NCBI GenBank assembly: GCA_963995525.1
Contig: OZ023205.1
Span: 62,631,933-62,695,932, forward strand
DNA from: Escarpia spicata
Taxonomy: Eukaryota > Annelida > Polychaeta > Sabellida > Siboglinidae
Direction of reading: 5' to 3'
DNA length: 64,000 nucleotides
Part shown: piece by piece, positions 1 through 11,975 of the stretch
How the letters are laid out: each line of letters opens with the position of its first letter
How positions within the stretch are numbered: position 1 is the first letter of the stretch
Made by a program: the position numbers and the translations under genes
Notes under the pieces: generated by a model
Databases searched by the model: none
Told to the model about the DNA's origin: nothing
Seen by the model: the letters and a program-made list of their open reading frames with translations, nothing else

Positions 1-872
1 ATTGGGTCTCTGGGTAGTAGTGATGGCCTAAACAGAGTGAATCACAACAACATAGCATCAGTTTTAGATTTAAAGAATGCAAATAAATGTTCCACTTATT
101 TCAGACTTTCTAATGTATACATATTTCACTTGGACATTTACCCGAATGGGCTCTTTCGGTTGTAAAGGGACACAATTAAAAATAAATTTATATCATATCA
201 GATTGTGTTATAATTAGTTCTGATGAGTGATGGGGGATCAGAAGGAGTGTGATAAAATTAAAGGTATGGGGTGCAATGTCCGCAGTTGTTATGTCCTCAC
301 CGAGTGTGAACTTTTATTATTATTTTGTATATTTCCTCTCATGGAAATATGGTATCGGTCCACATTAATTGCACAATATCGGTTTACTGAAGTATCATGC
401 CTAATACAGTGCATAAGAATATTATAAACGTGTGACAGCTGATGAGGCACAATCGGAGTGTCAAATTGGCCACAATGTGGTACCAACTAAAAGGACTGAA
501 TGGAGCAGTGTCATACATTGCTGTGCACTGCATGCACAATGCTCTGTTATATATCGTGTTTGCATGAATCTTGCAATAAAATAGTTACATATTACCTCAT
601 AGGATAATCTGTGAAGGTCAACTTCATAAAAGCAACATACAACTTTAATTCATAACGAGAAACAATTGTGACGCACCATGTCAAAACCGACCATGACGCG
701 GTGATTGTGATGCCGCTTTACGCGTATTTCTTATTTCGAATACTACGTAAACTCGTCATGTTGAGGGTTATAACGTAGGCGCAGCGCAAATAAAACAGGA
801 TCAACTAAAATATATTGGAGTCATTAAAACAAATAAATAAAAGTAAATTAATTGGTAGGTTTTGTACAATGT
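1..872. other. no gene recognised
   Basis: AT-rich intergenic sequence. Only short chance reading frames are present and neither strand shows a recognisable domain, RNA or repeat end. Confidence 0.5.
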
Positions 873-1046
873 TCACTCTGTGACTGGGAGGCCCGCGAGA
901 AGAATCTTAAACGACCCTGGATCACCTTCTGATTCAGGGAGTTGAGGTCCTTGCGACTTTGCTATGATTGCACGATTGATATCGCCGAGACTCTGAGCAA
1001 CTGTTTTCAAAACGTTCAGCTCTTCATCCTGGTCCTTCTTCGACCC
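873..1046 (-). pseudogene. C-terminal exon of a PIF/Harbinger accessory (MADF/BESS-like) protein
   Basis: Read on the minus strand, an acceptor (GAGCAG) at 1048-1047 opens a 57-codon frame that ends in TGA at 873-875. It is rich in Lys, Glu and Gln (SKKDQDEEL, then INRAIIAKSQ) and looks like the linker and C-terminus of the second, DNA-binding protein of PIF/Harbinger transposons. It continues in phase 0 from the exon at 2098-2316. The transposase relic on the opposite strand at 2400-3166 supports the assignment. No MADF/Myb domain itself is visible, so the family name is inference. It could be a host exon instead. Confidence 0.4.
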
Positions 1047-1138
1047 CTGCTCAGAACGAATAATTATTATTAGCGATAGCTAATAACATAATTCAGCGAA
1101 CAAAATGTATAACATGTCTAGGCCTTCAGATAAATTAC

Positions 1139-2090
1139 AGACTTGATTGGCAAGAACATATAAATGCATGCAAAAAGAAGCTAACGTTATACATAATTAA
1201 TAAATTAAATTAATTGATTACACTTTAATTTACCCCTACTTGACATACGGAATCATTTTGTGTGGATCCACATACAAAATTCATATCGAAAAAATATAAT
1301 ATTAATTATGCAAAAATAGATCGTTCCATTCTTAAAACAAACAATTGGGAAAATTCACATCCCCTCTTTACATATTTAGATTTAATAAAAGTGCATGATA
1401 TTTATGAAATTGAACTTTGGAAAACTTATGTCTAATTATGTCCACTGGAGTCTACTTCATTCATTATCGGATATTTTTACATTTACCTATGGCATTCACT
1501 TTTACAAAACAAGACAAACCTGTAATATACGTCCTATCATCAGTTCTACTCAAAGATCTTCAAACAGTTTGTTATCTAAAGGTCCGATGATCTGGAATTC
1601 CAACTGTTATACAAAATAAACCCATTTTAAATAGTTTTATATTATCATTAAAGTCAAATGTTGTAAGGGGGTATGGTGTTCTAGTTTAATCTCATTCCAC
1701 CCTGACACGTTTGACATATATGTGTCTGATATAATGTTATTCTACTAAGGTATTAAACCATTGTTGAAGCTTGGCATAACCACATGTTTTTTTTCTCGCA
1801 AGATTACGTACGTGAACATTCATCATATAATATTACTGTTATTACATTTACATATTAGTTCTATTGATTATAGCAACGTAACCAACACACTACACGTGCA
1901 ATCATTGTTGATAATAGTTATTTTGGGGATGACGGCGACTAGTTTACTTAATCATTATCATCTTACATTGGATTAATTGAAACACCCTTAATTGGCTCCG
2001 CTGTCAACCTGGAATTGTATACAATTTTGTCGATTGTTTTACCGATTGTTTATAATTGTATGTATGATTTATACAATTCCAAATAAAGCC
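1139..2090 (+). mobile_element. LINE (CR1/Jockey-like) 3' fragment
   Basis: Broken frames on the plus strand resemble the end of a non-LTR reverse transcriptase and its C-terminal tail: LDWQEHIN near 1141, then TYGII, then IDRSILKTNNWENSHPLF around 1317-1365, then a GPMIWNS motif near 1580. Several frame changes and stops separate these pieces, so it is dead. The fragment ends in AATAAAG immediately before the splice donor at 2097, and so lies inside the intron of the minus-strand Harbinger accessory gene. Confidence 0.6.
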
Positions 2091-2097
2091 TACCTAC

Positions 2098-2316
2098 CGA
2101 CCCCTTTCTCCTTTTGCCATTCGACTTGCTTGAAGCCGATGGCCGTTTGGTTGATGTTTGTGTGTCGGCGATGATATAGTCGGATACGTTGTCCGCGGGT
2201 TCCTCTTCGTCTACGTCACTGCTATAGTAATGTTCAGTTGCAACCTCTATTTCTGATTCGTTGTCTCCCACAACTGACATCTCCTGCTGCCTTTCGTTTT
2301 CACGATCGTCGTCAAC
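2098..2316 (-). pseudogene. acidic exon of the PIF/Harbinger accessory protein
   Basis: A minus-strand frame of 73 codons is bounded by an acceptor (TTTTTTGTAG) just above 2316 and a GTAGGT donor at 2097-2092. Both boundaries are phase 0, matching the acceptor at 1046. The product is acidic and Ser-rich (SSDVDEEEPADN) and ends in a basic patch (SNGKRRKGS) that may be a nuclear localisation signal. No upstream exon with a MADF domain fits before the transposase relic begins near 2400, so the 5' part seems to be lost. Confidence 0.45.
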
Positions 2317-2399
2317 CTACAAAAAACATATATTAAGCGATATTATATATATTATATTAGTTTTTTAAATATAATTTAATCAGTAATCATATTTCATGT

Positions 2400-3166
2400 T
2401 TTCGTCATTCCCCAACAACTGAGAAGCTGACGGCCGTCGCAACTGGTTTCCTGGATAGGTGGAATATGCCGAACTGCGTAGGGGAACGTGATGGGAAGCA
2501 CGTGATGCTAAGGCCACCTATGAATTCGGGATCAACCTATTTCAATTATAAGCATAGTTTCAGCGTTGTGATGATGGCACTAGTTGCGCGGACTATAAGT
2601 TTCTTTATGTTGATGCAGGAGCAAACGGTAGAGTCTCCGACGGGGGCGTATCCAATGGTTGTTCATGGAGCATTCTTTAGAGAGTAACACTGCGAACTTA
2701 CTTCCACCAACAAGCTTTCCAGGAGATAACCGACCAGTGAATCACTTTATAGTTGCTGACGAGGCATCTGGCTTGAAAGATTATGTAATAAAGCCTTATC
2801 CACATAGAAACCTCGATTCTGCCCAGCGAGTCTACAACTACAGATTGTCTCGAGCGAGAAGGGTAGTTGAGAATGCGTTCGGTATCTTAGAGAACAGATT
2901 CAGAGTTTTTTTTCACCCATATCGCTCTGCAACCAAAAAAGGTGGAAAAAATCGTGTTAGCTCCTTGTGCTCTTTACAACTTCTTAAGAGTGAATGCAGG
3001 CGCCACGTATGTTAATCCCGTAGCCGACCACGACCCGTGGTATCATCCCAGGGGCTTGGAGGAACGAACCCATATTAGCTCAAGCGGCTCTTCCTACCGG
3101 GCACAACCCCACCACAGCCAAAGCACAACGCGATTACGTGTGTGCCTACGTCAACCCCCAAGTTAG
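2400..3166 (+). pseudogene. PIF/Harbinger transposase relic (HARBI1-like, DDE_Tnp_4)
   Basis: The sequence resembles the catalytic core of Harbinger transposases. It shows FLDRW, then PNCVGERDGKHV with the first Asp near 2490, NSGSTYFNYKHSFSVV, FIVADEA with the second Asp near 2760, and RRVVENAFGILENRFRVF with the Glu near 2870. A final YNFLR is at 2977-2991. These pieces sit in at least three frames (breaks near 2590-2680 and 2935), so it is a pseudogene. It is divergent to the minus-strand accessory exons, the usual arrangement for this superfamily. The N-terminal half is missing. Confidence 0.75.
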
Positions 3167-3604
3167 AGCTGTGCCATGGCAATGGGAAAAATAATGAATG
3201 CACCCAACGAAATGACGCCGGATTGTTTCTCGACTTCGGTGTTCAAGGTTATATAAAACATATATTTAGCTAAATACCAGACGTTTTGAGCCTGGCCGCA
3301 GGCGGATTTCAGCAAATAGATGCAGGTAGTATCGCACAACAAGGTAAGGCCAGTTTAATATACCCTTTCCGGGTCAAACTATTCTAAAACAAACATACTT
3401 TAAGTTTAACTTTGAAATATTATTAAATTCAGTCGATACGGTAAACAAAGACAGTGATAGGGCCAACGCCTACGGTGCCGTTTACTCCAATACGGGGCTT
3501 AGACTAATTTCACATTATAATAACATTAGCAGGAACAAACAAGTTCGACAAACACTGAACTTTTGAAGTAGGCAATGTTGCAGTAATAGCCTACTAAAGT
3601 AAAA
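3167..3604. other. no gene recognised
   Basis: Intergenic sequence following the Harbinger relic. I see no coding frame, RNA or clear repeat boundary; the Harbinger terminal repeat may lie here but I could not pair it. Confidence 0.4.
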
Positions 3605-3607
3605 ATA

Positions 3608-3862
3608 AAGGTAAGTTCTTATATAGCGCAGTATCTTTTTACTCCCAGACAGACCTGTTCAATCGAACACCATCTCGACTTCTCTGGGAAGCATCTAGCC
3701 ACGCTGCAATTAATCGTACACAAATATCCACCACTGTCTACAGCCAGGTACTCATTCATACAGCTGAGTGAACTGGACCAACGTATAGTGAACGAACTTG
3801 CCCAAGTTTCGACACCGCCGCACAGTATTCGAACCCGGGTTCTCTATTGTTCCAGTTTACAA
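3608..3862 (-). repeat. tRNA-derived SINE, truncated copy
   Basis: On the minus strand this matches the SINE at 11661-11975 over the body and tail: a B-box-like GGGTTCGAATACT, GCGGCGGTGTCGAA, GAATGAGTACCTGGCT, GTGGATATTTGTG, GAGAAGTCGA, and a tail ending CTATATAAGAAC. The 5' tRNA head (A box) is incomplete. The shared order of blocks in several copies of the window shows a dispersed family. Confidence 0.7.
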
Positions 3863-3945
3863 TAGGTCTATGTAAAAATGACATTTTATAAATTATTCTC
3901 TCCTGGAACAAGATACGTCTGAAGAAACGAGTTACTGGGGAAAGG

Positions 3946-4383
3946 CATCCTCGAGCGCCAGGGGTCGCTCCTGCTGATTATGTCAGTGCCAGCCAGCAGT
4001 ACCCCTGACTGATCGTTTTGCGAAACTGTGAATTTAAGCTCAGCCTATGAAATCGCTCACTAGATCAGTGGATGTGGGCAGGTCAGGTGGTCATAATAAA
4101 GCTAATTTTAACCAACCGTGGCACGTGTTACATGCAATGTTTAGGAAGTAAAAGCAATTATTCAAATACACAATACCGCTAAGCTGCTCGTGCTAATGGG
4201 CGAACGGGTCATTATATTGGGTTTCCCAGAAGTTGTTTATTCGTCTTCAAATTGGGACGGGTATTTGCGCTGTTATCACGGGTAATGCCAATTACTAGTT
4301 TGACTCGGCTAACTTCCGCACTTCGCGTAGGGGATCAGCCAGGGCTAATTATGCATGGCAAACAGCCCTGGCTTGCGAGGATG
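3946..4383 (-). mobile_element. 438-bp MITE with 8-bp target duplication
   Basis: The element begins CATCCTCG and ends CGAGGATG, with imperfect terminal inverted repeats continuing to CCAGGG. It is flanked by a perfect 8-bp duplication GGGAAAGG (3938-3945 and 4384-4391). A second copy lies in opposite orientation at 50001-50439. Eight-base duplications fit hAT or P-type transposases. There is no coding capacity. Confidence 0.85.
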
Positions 4384-4391
4384 GGGAAAGG

Positions 4392-7370
4392 TATTGATTT
4401 ATATTCATACATGCCATATTGCTAACCATCTTGTAAATTAATATTAATCTAGATTCTACAATTTAAACGACTTTGTTCATGTGTAACAAATTCAACTTCA
4501 TGTAACATGTCAGTAAAACTGGAAATATTATGATACGGACCAAGGACCCTCCTTGTTGATCTTCTCTGTACCAAATCGATCTTACATATGTTGTTGTTGT
4601 GTATACGGGTGCCAGACCGAAGAACAACATTCAGCCTGTGGTCTAACCAGTCCATAGTATGCATTTTATTGACATTGTGAGAATTTATTCGTCGATTTCG
4701 TGATAAATCGATGCATGTGACACAGTCGATGTTTTCGTAGTTTTGTTAGATTTGTAAGATGCACGTACGGATTTTAAAACCCGCACTTTCGTGATATGAC
4801 AGTGGTTTCGTGTAAATGTTAAGATTTTGATGGACTGGAAATGGCATCATGTTTTGTAGGTATTTCTACAGCCTTAAATTTGTGGAAACTAGCATGCATA
4901 TAAAATAGTATATTTTGCATTTCTCTATCATCAAGCATCACAACTACATATCATGCACACCATGTATATACAGTAATGACATACGTTTTATGATTAATTC
5001 AGATAGGTACCTATAAAATGCCGATCTTTTGATAATTGCTCATAACTGTATTATTATTAGTTATAAATTGCTTCCGGATTCAGTTCAATTCATATTCAGT
5101 TGGAAGTACACTTGCGTGTTTGAATCCTGTGTTGTCTCTTGGTAGTATTGCGAAGGTATTGGTGGTCGTCACATCAATTCTAAGAGTGTTGCAGGTAGAT
5201 TGCAGTCGTTGTCTCTAGACAGTAATGAAAACGACTATTCATTAACTATTACAATTTAAACCAAACGACGTAATTATAATAATTATATCACAGACTTAAA
5301 CAAAATATTAAAGGCAATATCTTGTCCAAATGTTAAAGTTTTTTCAGAGAACTATGTAAATATATTTGTACATGTGTGTTATTCAATGTTATCACAAATC
5401 CGAAGCCACATGTTTTCAAAAGCATTGATAAAATTGGTATAAAACTGTGGCCGGTCACAGTGCAAACCTGGATATATAATTTTCCGGAAATGTCCGAAGG
5501 TGCAGATTCGTGACGTCATTAGTGGAACGGCCTACACACTGTCGCACGGTCTACGCGGTTAAATTTTATTTAATTATAATTATATTTCAACTGTTTTTTC
5601 ATTAACATGTATAATTGATGATTATGCGGTGTGGGAAACAGTGACAATTCGGGTTTAACTGGACATTTGATGCACATCTTCCCAAAAGACCCAATTTGTT
5701 GGCAGAAATTGAACATTTTGTGTGTAAAGGACAGGATCCATGCTTCGCCTACGGCGAATAACATCCAGATCTGCCGATGGATATAATTTATGAGGGGTAA
5801 GATGGGTTTCAAAATACAGTTGTATGTCAATAAATCAACAGTCCTTAAAATGACTCAAAAGAAGCGTCACGATGCAAACGAGTGTGAAAACAACGCCACT
5901 GGCCCGTTCACCACAACACAATCAACAGCCGACCGTCAGTTGCCAACTTGCCGGACTCTCTCAACAGATTCATGCCTCGGCCTATATAGCACCAGATCGA
6001 CACCAGGCAGTCTAGCACCAGCAGAGAAAAAATTAATCTCTCAAACGTCATCATTGCTGTCTCCAAAATATATTTGATCATCGTATGCATCGGTCTCGGT
6101 AACAGAAGAGACGCGCCTCTCAGCTCGTCGGCCGCCGTTTTATGGGTTGTTTACACGACGGGGGCGCGCGCGGGCCGGCTGTCAATCAGTAAGGGCGGTC
6201 CAGGCTGGCGGCTGTGTTCCAGTAGTGACGTCACATAGTCTCACGCCAATATCACTCGGTTCCTTAAGACGGCACATTTAGAGGTTCTTTTTATGTTGTA
6301 CGCCCTTATGCGATTCATAATCATATTTTCAATAGCATCATTTGAAAGTGCATACATCATTTGTTATTATAGAACATAGCACATTTTATCCAAGGATATG
6401 GCCTTTAACAATTGTAGTGATACATGAATTGATACAATTGTTCCTCGTGTTCCCGGATGACCAGCCACTGAACAACGCTCGGATCGTCTGTATCACCGAT
6501 GGTTGACGGATGTCACTCTTCTGGGTTTGTGTGCCACAGGATTCGACGTCAACACCCGTTTTTACACCATTCTCTTTCCGGTCTTGCTCTGTTGCTGCTC
6601 AGTGTGGTCAAGCTGCACGGTGTCTTTCGTCTAAAACACACGGACATTATTTGTATTAGTAGTAGCTTATGAATTTATTTGTTAATGGTTGTGAAGTTTT
6701 GTGTTGTTTTGTTTTTGATTGTACTGTATGCCTGTTTTGAGGAGGTTCAGGGTTTTGAGAAAATGTTTGTTTATAAAATGGCTATATTTACTGTAAAAGG
6801 TATCCGTTTTTGAGGGCCCCCAGGGATGCAGTTGGGTGTTGGGCAGTTGGGCCAATATATCCACCTCATTGTTGATCTCAGTGATCTTCTCAATGTATAT
6901 CTCATTGACATTATAATATCACAGCATCAAATTTCCTAACAATAGTCTCTTCATGTGTTTGTTTTCCATTACGCACGACCTCTTTTCTGATTTATGAGAT
7001 TGTTTAGTCATTGGTTCATCAGTTGTCAGCGTGTCATATGCGTCTTCTTTCGTTGTTTCATCTCCGTTCTCTGTTGCTTCTGTTTTGTTTTCCCCATGCC
7101 ATACTCAGGATATTTATGATGACAATTGTCTAATGACCAGCAGAAGGGATTGAAACACGACGTCTCAACGATGTACTATGTAATAACTGACTAGCCTCAC
7201 AGCGCGAGTCCGCATTGTGCCTTGGAATCGACAGATCCGCGGGATGGTTTTGCTGACCCTTCATTCACAGCATCGTTCATGCCCACTCGAAGAATACTGC
7301 TGTTTCAGCTGTGTTTAGATTTCAGAGCCAATTTAGCGCCGCCATTACCGAAAGTATTGCGTGCAGTTGA
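4392..7370. other. no confirmed gene; CpG-rich patch and a short minus-strand open stretch
   Basis: Mostly AT-rich sequence without a recognisable gene. Two parts stand out. A GC- and CpG-rich block at about 6095-6250 includes a CGCGCGCGGG run. A minus-strand open stretch at 7104-6919 of about 60 codons, rich in Glu, Thr and Lys (KTEATENGDETTKEDAYD), has codon content unlike its surroundings. It lacks a start codon and matches nothing I know. Confidence 0.35.
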
Positions 7371-7376
7371 TATATC

Positions 7377-8814
7377 CAGGGATGAGAAATTTCCGGTTTT
7401 TGCCGGAATTCCGGTTTTTATACTGCTCCAAAGATCACTTTTGTGAATCGTGTAAATCCGGGGAGAAAAAAATTAATGTTGGGGGTAAGTCATATAAAAT
7501 ACTGGACAATTCACTGACGATCTATCTGCGGACTGAGTTAACCATCTATCCACCGGGTGTCGTCACGTGTTAATGACGCTCCTGGTGATTAGAGACAGAA
7601 CCGACCCAACCGAACCCGTGAATCTGCGAAGTAAAACCCTTAGTTCTGTCGGCTGTTCGCTTCAGCGCTTTCGAAGTGCGCGCAGAAAAGCAGTGGACCA
7701 ATAGGAAACGACGATGTATTTTGTGGAGATGTCGATCATTTTCGAACACAATGGCTAATCGACGATGGATGCGTGAAGGACATTAACAAAAGTGCCAAGA
7801 ATAAGTGGAATTGGGCGTGGCTGGAGAGATCGGCTGGAGACACTATGTTGGATATATTCATCAGTAAATTATCAGTACCAGGGAAAGCCTACTGTTTGTG
7901 TTGCGAGGCCGATGTCAACTATGCGGATTGGATCCTACAGGCTACAGTCAGAGGGGAACCGAAGGCATTGAAGTACACACGCTGGTCACCATTGTTCTAT
8001 TAGAACCTGAACAGAAGGCGTATCACATGGAAGTTCGCCGATTCCGTGTAGACAACACACTTCCACAAGCACTCACAAGTTCCAGATTGGACTCGTGGTG
8101 GGCTACCATATTCTCTACTGGCAAGTTCCCAGCCTTGTCAAAGCTGGTGGCTGCAATGAAGAGCTGCATTCATGGTCCTCAAGTGGAAGGGTGTTTTAGT
8201 CACATGTCTAGCGTCATGAATACTGCCATTGCCATAAAGAATGTTAGTACATTCAACACTATCCAGACAGTGAAGTACTCACTCATGGCAAGCAACAAGA
8301 CTGCTATACAGGACTTCCACAAACAGGACTGGTCGCCTCGTTCACAACACGAGGGGTGCACACAAAATGTACTCCACCCATTTTGCAGAGGAAGGAAAGA
8401 CGAAGGAGGAGAAGAAAACTGAGCTGAACATGTCAAAGACGAAGGCAGCCACCAAGTACAAAGCTAAGGAAGCAGTTGAGCTGGCAACGAAGAAAGCTAG
8501 AATGGCCCATCAACGGGCTGTTTTGACAAAGCTGGCCAAGGAGAAAGCTGCCCGTTCAGCCCAGAAACTATCATTAACAAGCGAGTTAGTACTACGACAA
8601 TGTGTGCGTGAGTCCGTATGCTTTTTTTGCTATTGGAAATGTTAAGATTTTCTATTTAATATTGCTCAAATTACACCATATGTCGTCTACAATTTACAAA
8701 ATATCTCTGAGGAGTCCCCCCCCTCCCCCGATTAGATGAGACAGTCTTCTCGGGCAGAAATGTGGGCCACAGCAAAATTTCCGGTTTTTTCTGTGAATGT
8801 CACTCTCATCCATG
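7377..8814 (+). mobile_element. hAT-type transposon relic with 6-bp target duplication
   Basis: The ends are CAGGGATGAGA at 7377 and its near inverse, read from 8814 as CATGGATGAGA, followed inward on both sides by CCGGAAATT-like sequence. A 6-bp duplication TATATC flanks it exactly (7371-7376 and 8815-8820). The interior carries the transposase relic at 7773-8645. CAG...CTG-type ends and a hAT-like dimerisation region support the superfamily; the 6-bp duplication points to a non-canonical hAT group. Confidence 0.75.
7773..8645 (+). pseudogene. internally deleted hAT transposase
   Basis: The first segment (NKWNWAWLERS, then AYCLCCEADVNYADW with a CxxC pair) resembles the N-terminal zinc-finger region of a hAT transposase group. 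The next segment, in a different frame from about 7990, resembles the C-terminal dimerisation region (WWATIFSTGKFPALSKLV, then VEGCFSHMSSVMNTAIAIKN). A lysine- and alanine-rich coiled stretch follows in a third frame (8367-8640). The central catalytic part is missing and the frames change, so it is non-functional. Confidence 0.6.
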
Positions 8815-8820
8815 TATATC

Positions 8821-10517
8821 TGCTCAATTCAAAAAGAGGCTGGTTGAAAGCTAGTTGAAGGAAAACAGAACATGCTCCAGTGCTTTCGACGTCGAAAGCA
8901 ACCGTTGAATTCGACGACAGTTTTTTTCAGTCGGGTGTTCACACTGGACGATCTGGTCTCCAAACAAATTGCCTTCAAAATTCGACGCAGATTGAACAGT
9001 GTGCACAGGACTTTTTCTTCGTAGTTGCGCGAAAGGATGAAACTAATTAATTAGGCTAATTAACGCTAACGAGTGGTTAATGAGGATCATTCTTAATGAG
9101 GGTTTTTCTTATAAAAATGCCAACTTCTTCGTAGCTGCAACGTGCACGGGCTCATATATTCGGGGGTTCGCTCACTCCGGGAAATCAGCAGCTGGTCCTT
9201 GAGTTGTTGAGCCTCGTGAAGAAGTTCCTCCGACCTCCTGTAGCTGCTTATCAAACTGTGCAACCTGTTGTTCCAGGTTAGTTTTCATTGTGTTTTTTTC
9301 TTGTCGCAGCAAACAATTTACCCAGAGTTACTGTTAGCTATTCCTTCCAACTTAACAACCAACAGTACATACAATAACGTGAGCAACATACAGCCATACC
9401 AGTCTCAGTTATACCCTTAGCTATGTCGGCTCACAAGCAACCGATGTTAAGTCACGCAACAACTGAGTTTGATAGAGTTCACAGTAATTGCTGCAACATC
9501 TAGTTATGTTTCTCGACATAGTCGCTCGCATCCACGTCAGGTCGCTGAAGACCGCGTTCTTCCTCCAGACGCAATGTTCGCAGTAATTGCTATGACATCA
9601 AGTTTTGCTTCACAACACAGCACTCGCTTTTACGTCCGGTCGCCGAACGTTCCTCCTTCAGTTGGCAGGGGCTGGTGGTCGGGCAACCCATTCCTGGAAC
9701 CAACATGTATCGTGTCTAATAGGCTCAAAGCGAATTCGCCTTTGTAAATTCGTTTATTTCAATGCCATAATCATCGCTGCTAACATAAGTAGATTTCCAC
9801 TTATTCATTCCAAGCATAAACATATTTCCACTTATTATGTAATTCTTAATAGATACTTTGCACTAATTATGGCTTTGAAAGAAACCAAATAAACGCATAT
9901 TACTGCATGCCACCTTCAGCTTACAACAGCTCCGAGCTAATGTTGTTGATTAGCAAAACCAAAGTGTTAACGATTCGCCACAAGTTAAAATGCAATCCAT
10001 TAGCTTCATGTAGAGATGACAACAATCGCGAGGTTACAAATGAACTCATGACAGAAACCAGAAGCGTTCTTCTGGCGTTGCACGGCCGATCGACATTTGC
10101 ACCACTGGCCGCACATTGTGCACATCAGTTCACCAGCGGAGGAAAGTCCACCTTTTAGGAGTGTTGCCACCGACAGATGTTGCATTCAACAGTATCTGCT
10201 GCTATGATCCCTTTTATACATTCTGCGCAGTAAAAAAACATGCTGCTTTTCCAATATTGCCCCCCTGCCCCCGCATTCCGCTACGTATTACCTGCATGGG
10301 TTGCTGATACTTAACATCCACGCCCATGAGCCATGCATTCAATTTAAATATCTTCCTACAAATGTCACCATCTGGCTTGGTATACGTCTTTACATGCATG
10401 CATCCATTAATAAAGAACCGCTTTTTTTTACAGTCTTTAGCCAATATTCAAGATGATATATTTTTCATTCGTGTGCGTGCAGTTTGTGTGCAAGGAAACT
10501 GTATTGCACAAATGTCT
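8821..10517. other. no gene confirmed; weak coiled-coil remnant and a short duplication
   Basis: On the minus strand at about 9284-9080 two overlapping frames read as heptad-like sequence (NLEQQVAQFDKQLQE, then EELLHEAQQLKDQLL) separated by one frame change; this may be a decayed exon. At 9470-9665 a block of roughly 110 bp is duplicated in tandem with divergence (compare GCAACATCTAGTTATGTTTC and GACATCAAGTTTTGCTTC). I see nothing else. Confidence 0.3.
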
Positions 10518-10590
10518 GCCTCCGTGGCCTAATGGATAAGGCACCGGCCTCCTAAGCCGGGGATTGCGGGTTCGAATCCCGTCGGAGGTG
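10518..10590 (+). tRNA. tRNA-Arg (anticodon CCT)
   Basis: This is a 73-base cloverleaf. The acceptor stem GCCTCCG pairs with CGGAGGT (G1 opposite U72) and is followed by discriminator G. The D-arm contains TGGCCTAATGG (A box), the anticodon stem CCGGC/GCCGG encloses loop CTCCTAA, and the T-arm contains GGTTCGAATCC (B box). It reads AGG codons. A T4 run near 10599 suits RNA polymerase III termination. There is no intron and no CCA is encoded, as expected for a eukaryotic gene. Confidence 0.95.
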
Positions 10591-11660
10591 CAGAACAATT
10601 TTGTCGAAGTTTTAAAACAAGAAAAGATTGTTTATCACTCTATACATTGATGAAACTGTGAAATTATACGACCGGGTTCGATGTTACCTGTGTTTCTTTT
10701 TGAGTTAGCATTTCCGAGGCCAATGATGCAAGGACGCGAATACACTTACACTGCCAGCTAGATAGACATTAATGTTTTGATGGCTTTTGATGGCTACGAC
10801 TTCCCTGCTATCTTGCCCACGGTAGACCCCCGATATCTAAGTACATCAACGATTACTACACGCAAACACACAACTTCTTAAACACAGTGCACACGCATGC
10901 ATGCGCACACACACTCGCGCGTGCTCGCACACACAAGTGAACGCACAAGCGAACCATGAGTGAGGAGAATGTGACGACCCGTTTATTTCTTGCAGGGACG
11001 TCAAAGAATTGGCATTTGTTTATGGACATTGGTGTCCCTAGAGTAAGGTACGCATGCTGCGTAGTCGGAATAGATACCAGCGCAACCACTCGTTCGTTCA
11101 TGAAGGAGTGCATACGTGCGTGATGTGCTCGCATACGTATGTGAGTACATGATTATATTATCCTGCATGCTTCCCAACTTGAGTGCGTGCGTGCGTGTAT
11201 GTCTGCATACCTTCCGGTCTGCATGCATGTTCACTTATGCGTGTGTGAATTATTTCAGTTATGGAACAGCTTTTGCTAGTGTGATAATATAGTTACTACT
11301 ATAGGCTTATGTATTGCGTGACTCATACTGACCGGTCGGCAGCATTATGCATGCAATATTATATTTACGACAACGATACCCCGTTGGATTGTATGACAGC
11401 TAACTCTTGAACATTGACTTTGTTTATAGGCCTAGACCAATAAACAGATCTAACGTATTGTTGCAGGCCCGCACAGAGATGTGAGGCCATTCGGACTTAT
11501 TGGAGTGAAAGAATCAGACAACGAGTCGGCGGATATTAAATCAGACTCATTTAATCGTAGGTAACTGACGTTGGTCTCGCCAAACAGGATCATCGCCAAG
11601 AGACTGGCGGGTCTTCCACCGCTGTATCGTTGGGTCGATGTCTTGATGGACGCGTGGAGT
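10591..11660. other. no gene recognised; CA/CG-rich simple sequence
   Basis: A CA- and GCGC-rich stretch at 10858-10945 gives chance reading frames on both strands. No domain or RNA structure is visible. Confidence 0.4.
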
Positions 11661-11975
11661 GGTCGAGGTGGCGCAGTAGCTAGAATATCGGCCTCTCAAT
11701 CGAGAGAAGCCGGTTTTTAATCCTGTGCGGCGGTGTCGAACCTTGGGCAAGTTCGCTCACTCTACATTGTTCAAGTTTACTCAGCTGTATGAATGAGTAC
11801 CTGGCTATAGACAGCGGTGGATATTTGTGCACAAATAATCTTCGCGCTTTAATTGCAGCGTGGTTGAATGTTTCCTAGAGAAGTCGAATGTTCGATTAAA
11901 CAAGTCTGCCAAGGAGTAAAGTGTACGGCGTTTTGAGCAGTCCTAAAAATTGGATACCGTGCTATATAAGAACAT
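11661..11975 (+). repeat. tRNA-derived SINE, near full length
   Basis: The head resembles a degenerate tRNA gene with an A-box-like TGGCGCAGTAGC and a B-box-like GGTTTTTAATCC. The body shares GCGGCGGTGTCGAA, GAATGAGTACCTGGCTATAG, TGGATATTTGTG and GAGAAGTCGA with other copies. The tail is GAGCAGTCCTAAAAATTGG followed by GTGCTATATAAGAAC. Shorter copies are at 3608-3862, 19232-19300 and 21655-21795. Confidence 0.75.

Noticed and set aside
5790..6077. 95-codon plus-strand ORF
   Set aside because: Low-complexity Thr/Ser-rich composition, overlapped by an equal frame on the other strand, with no domain or splice support.
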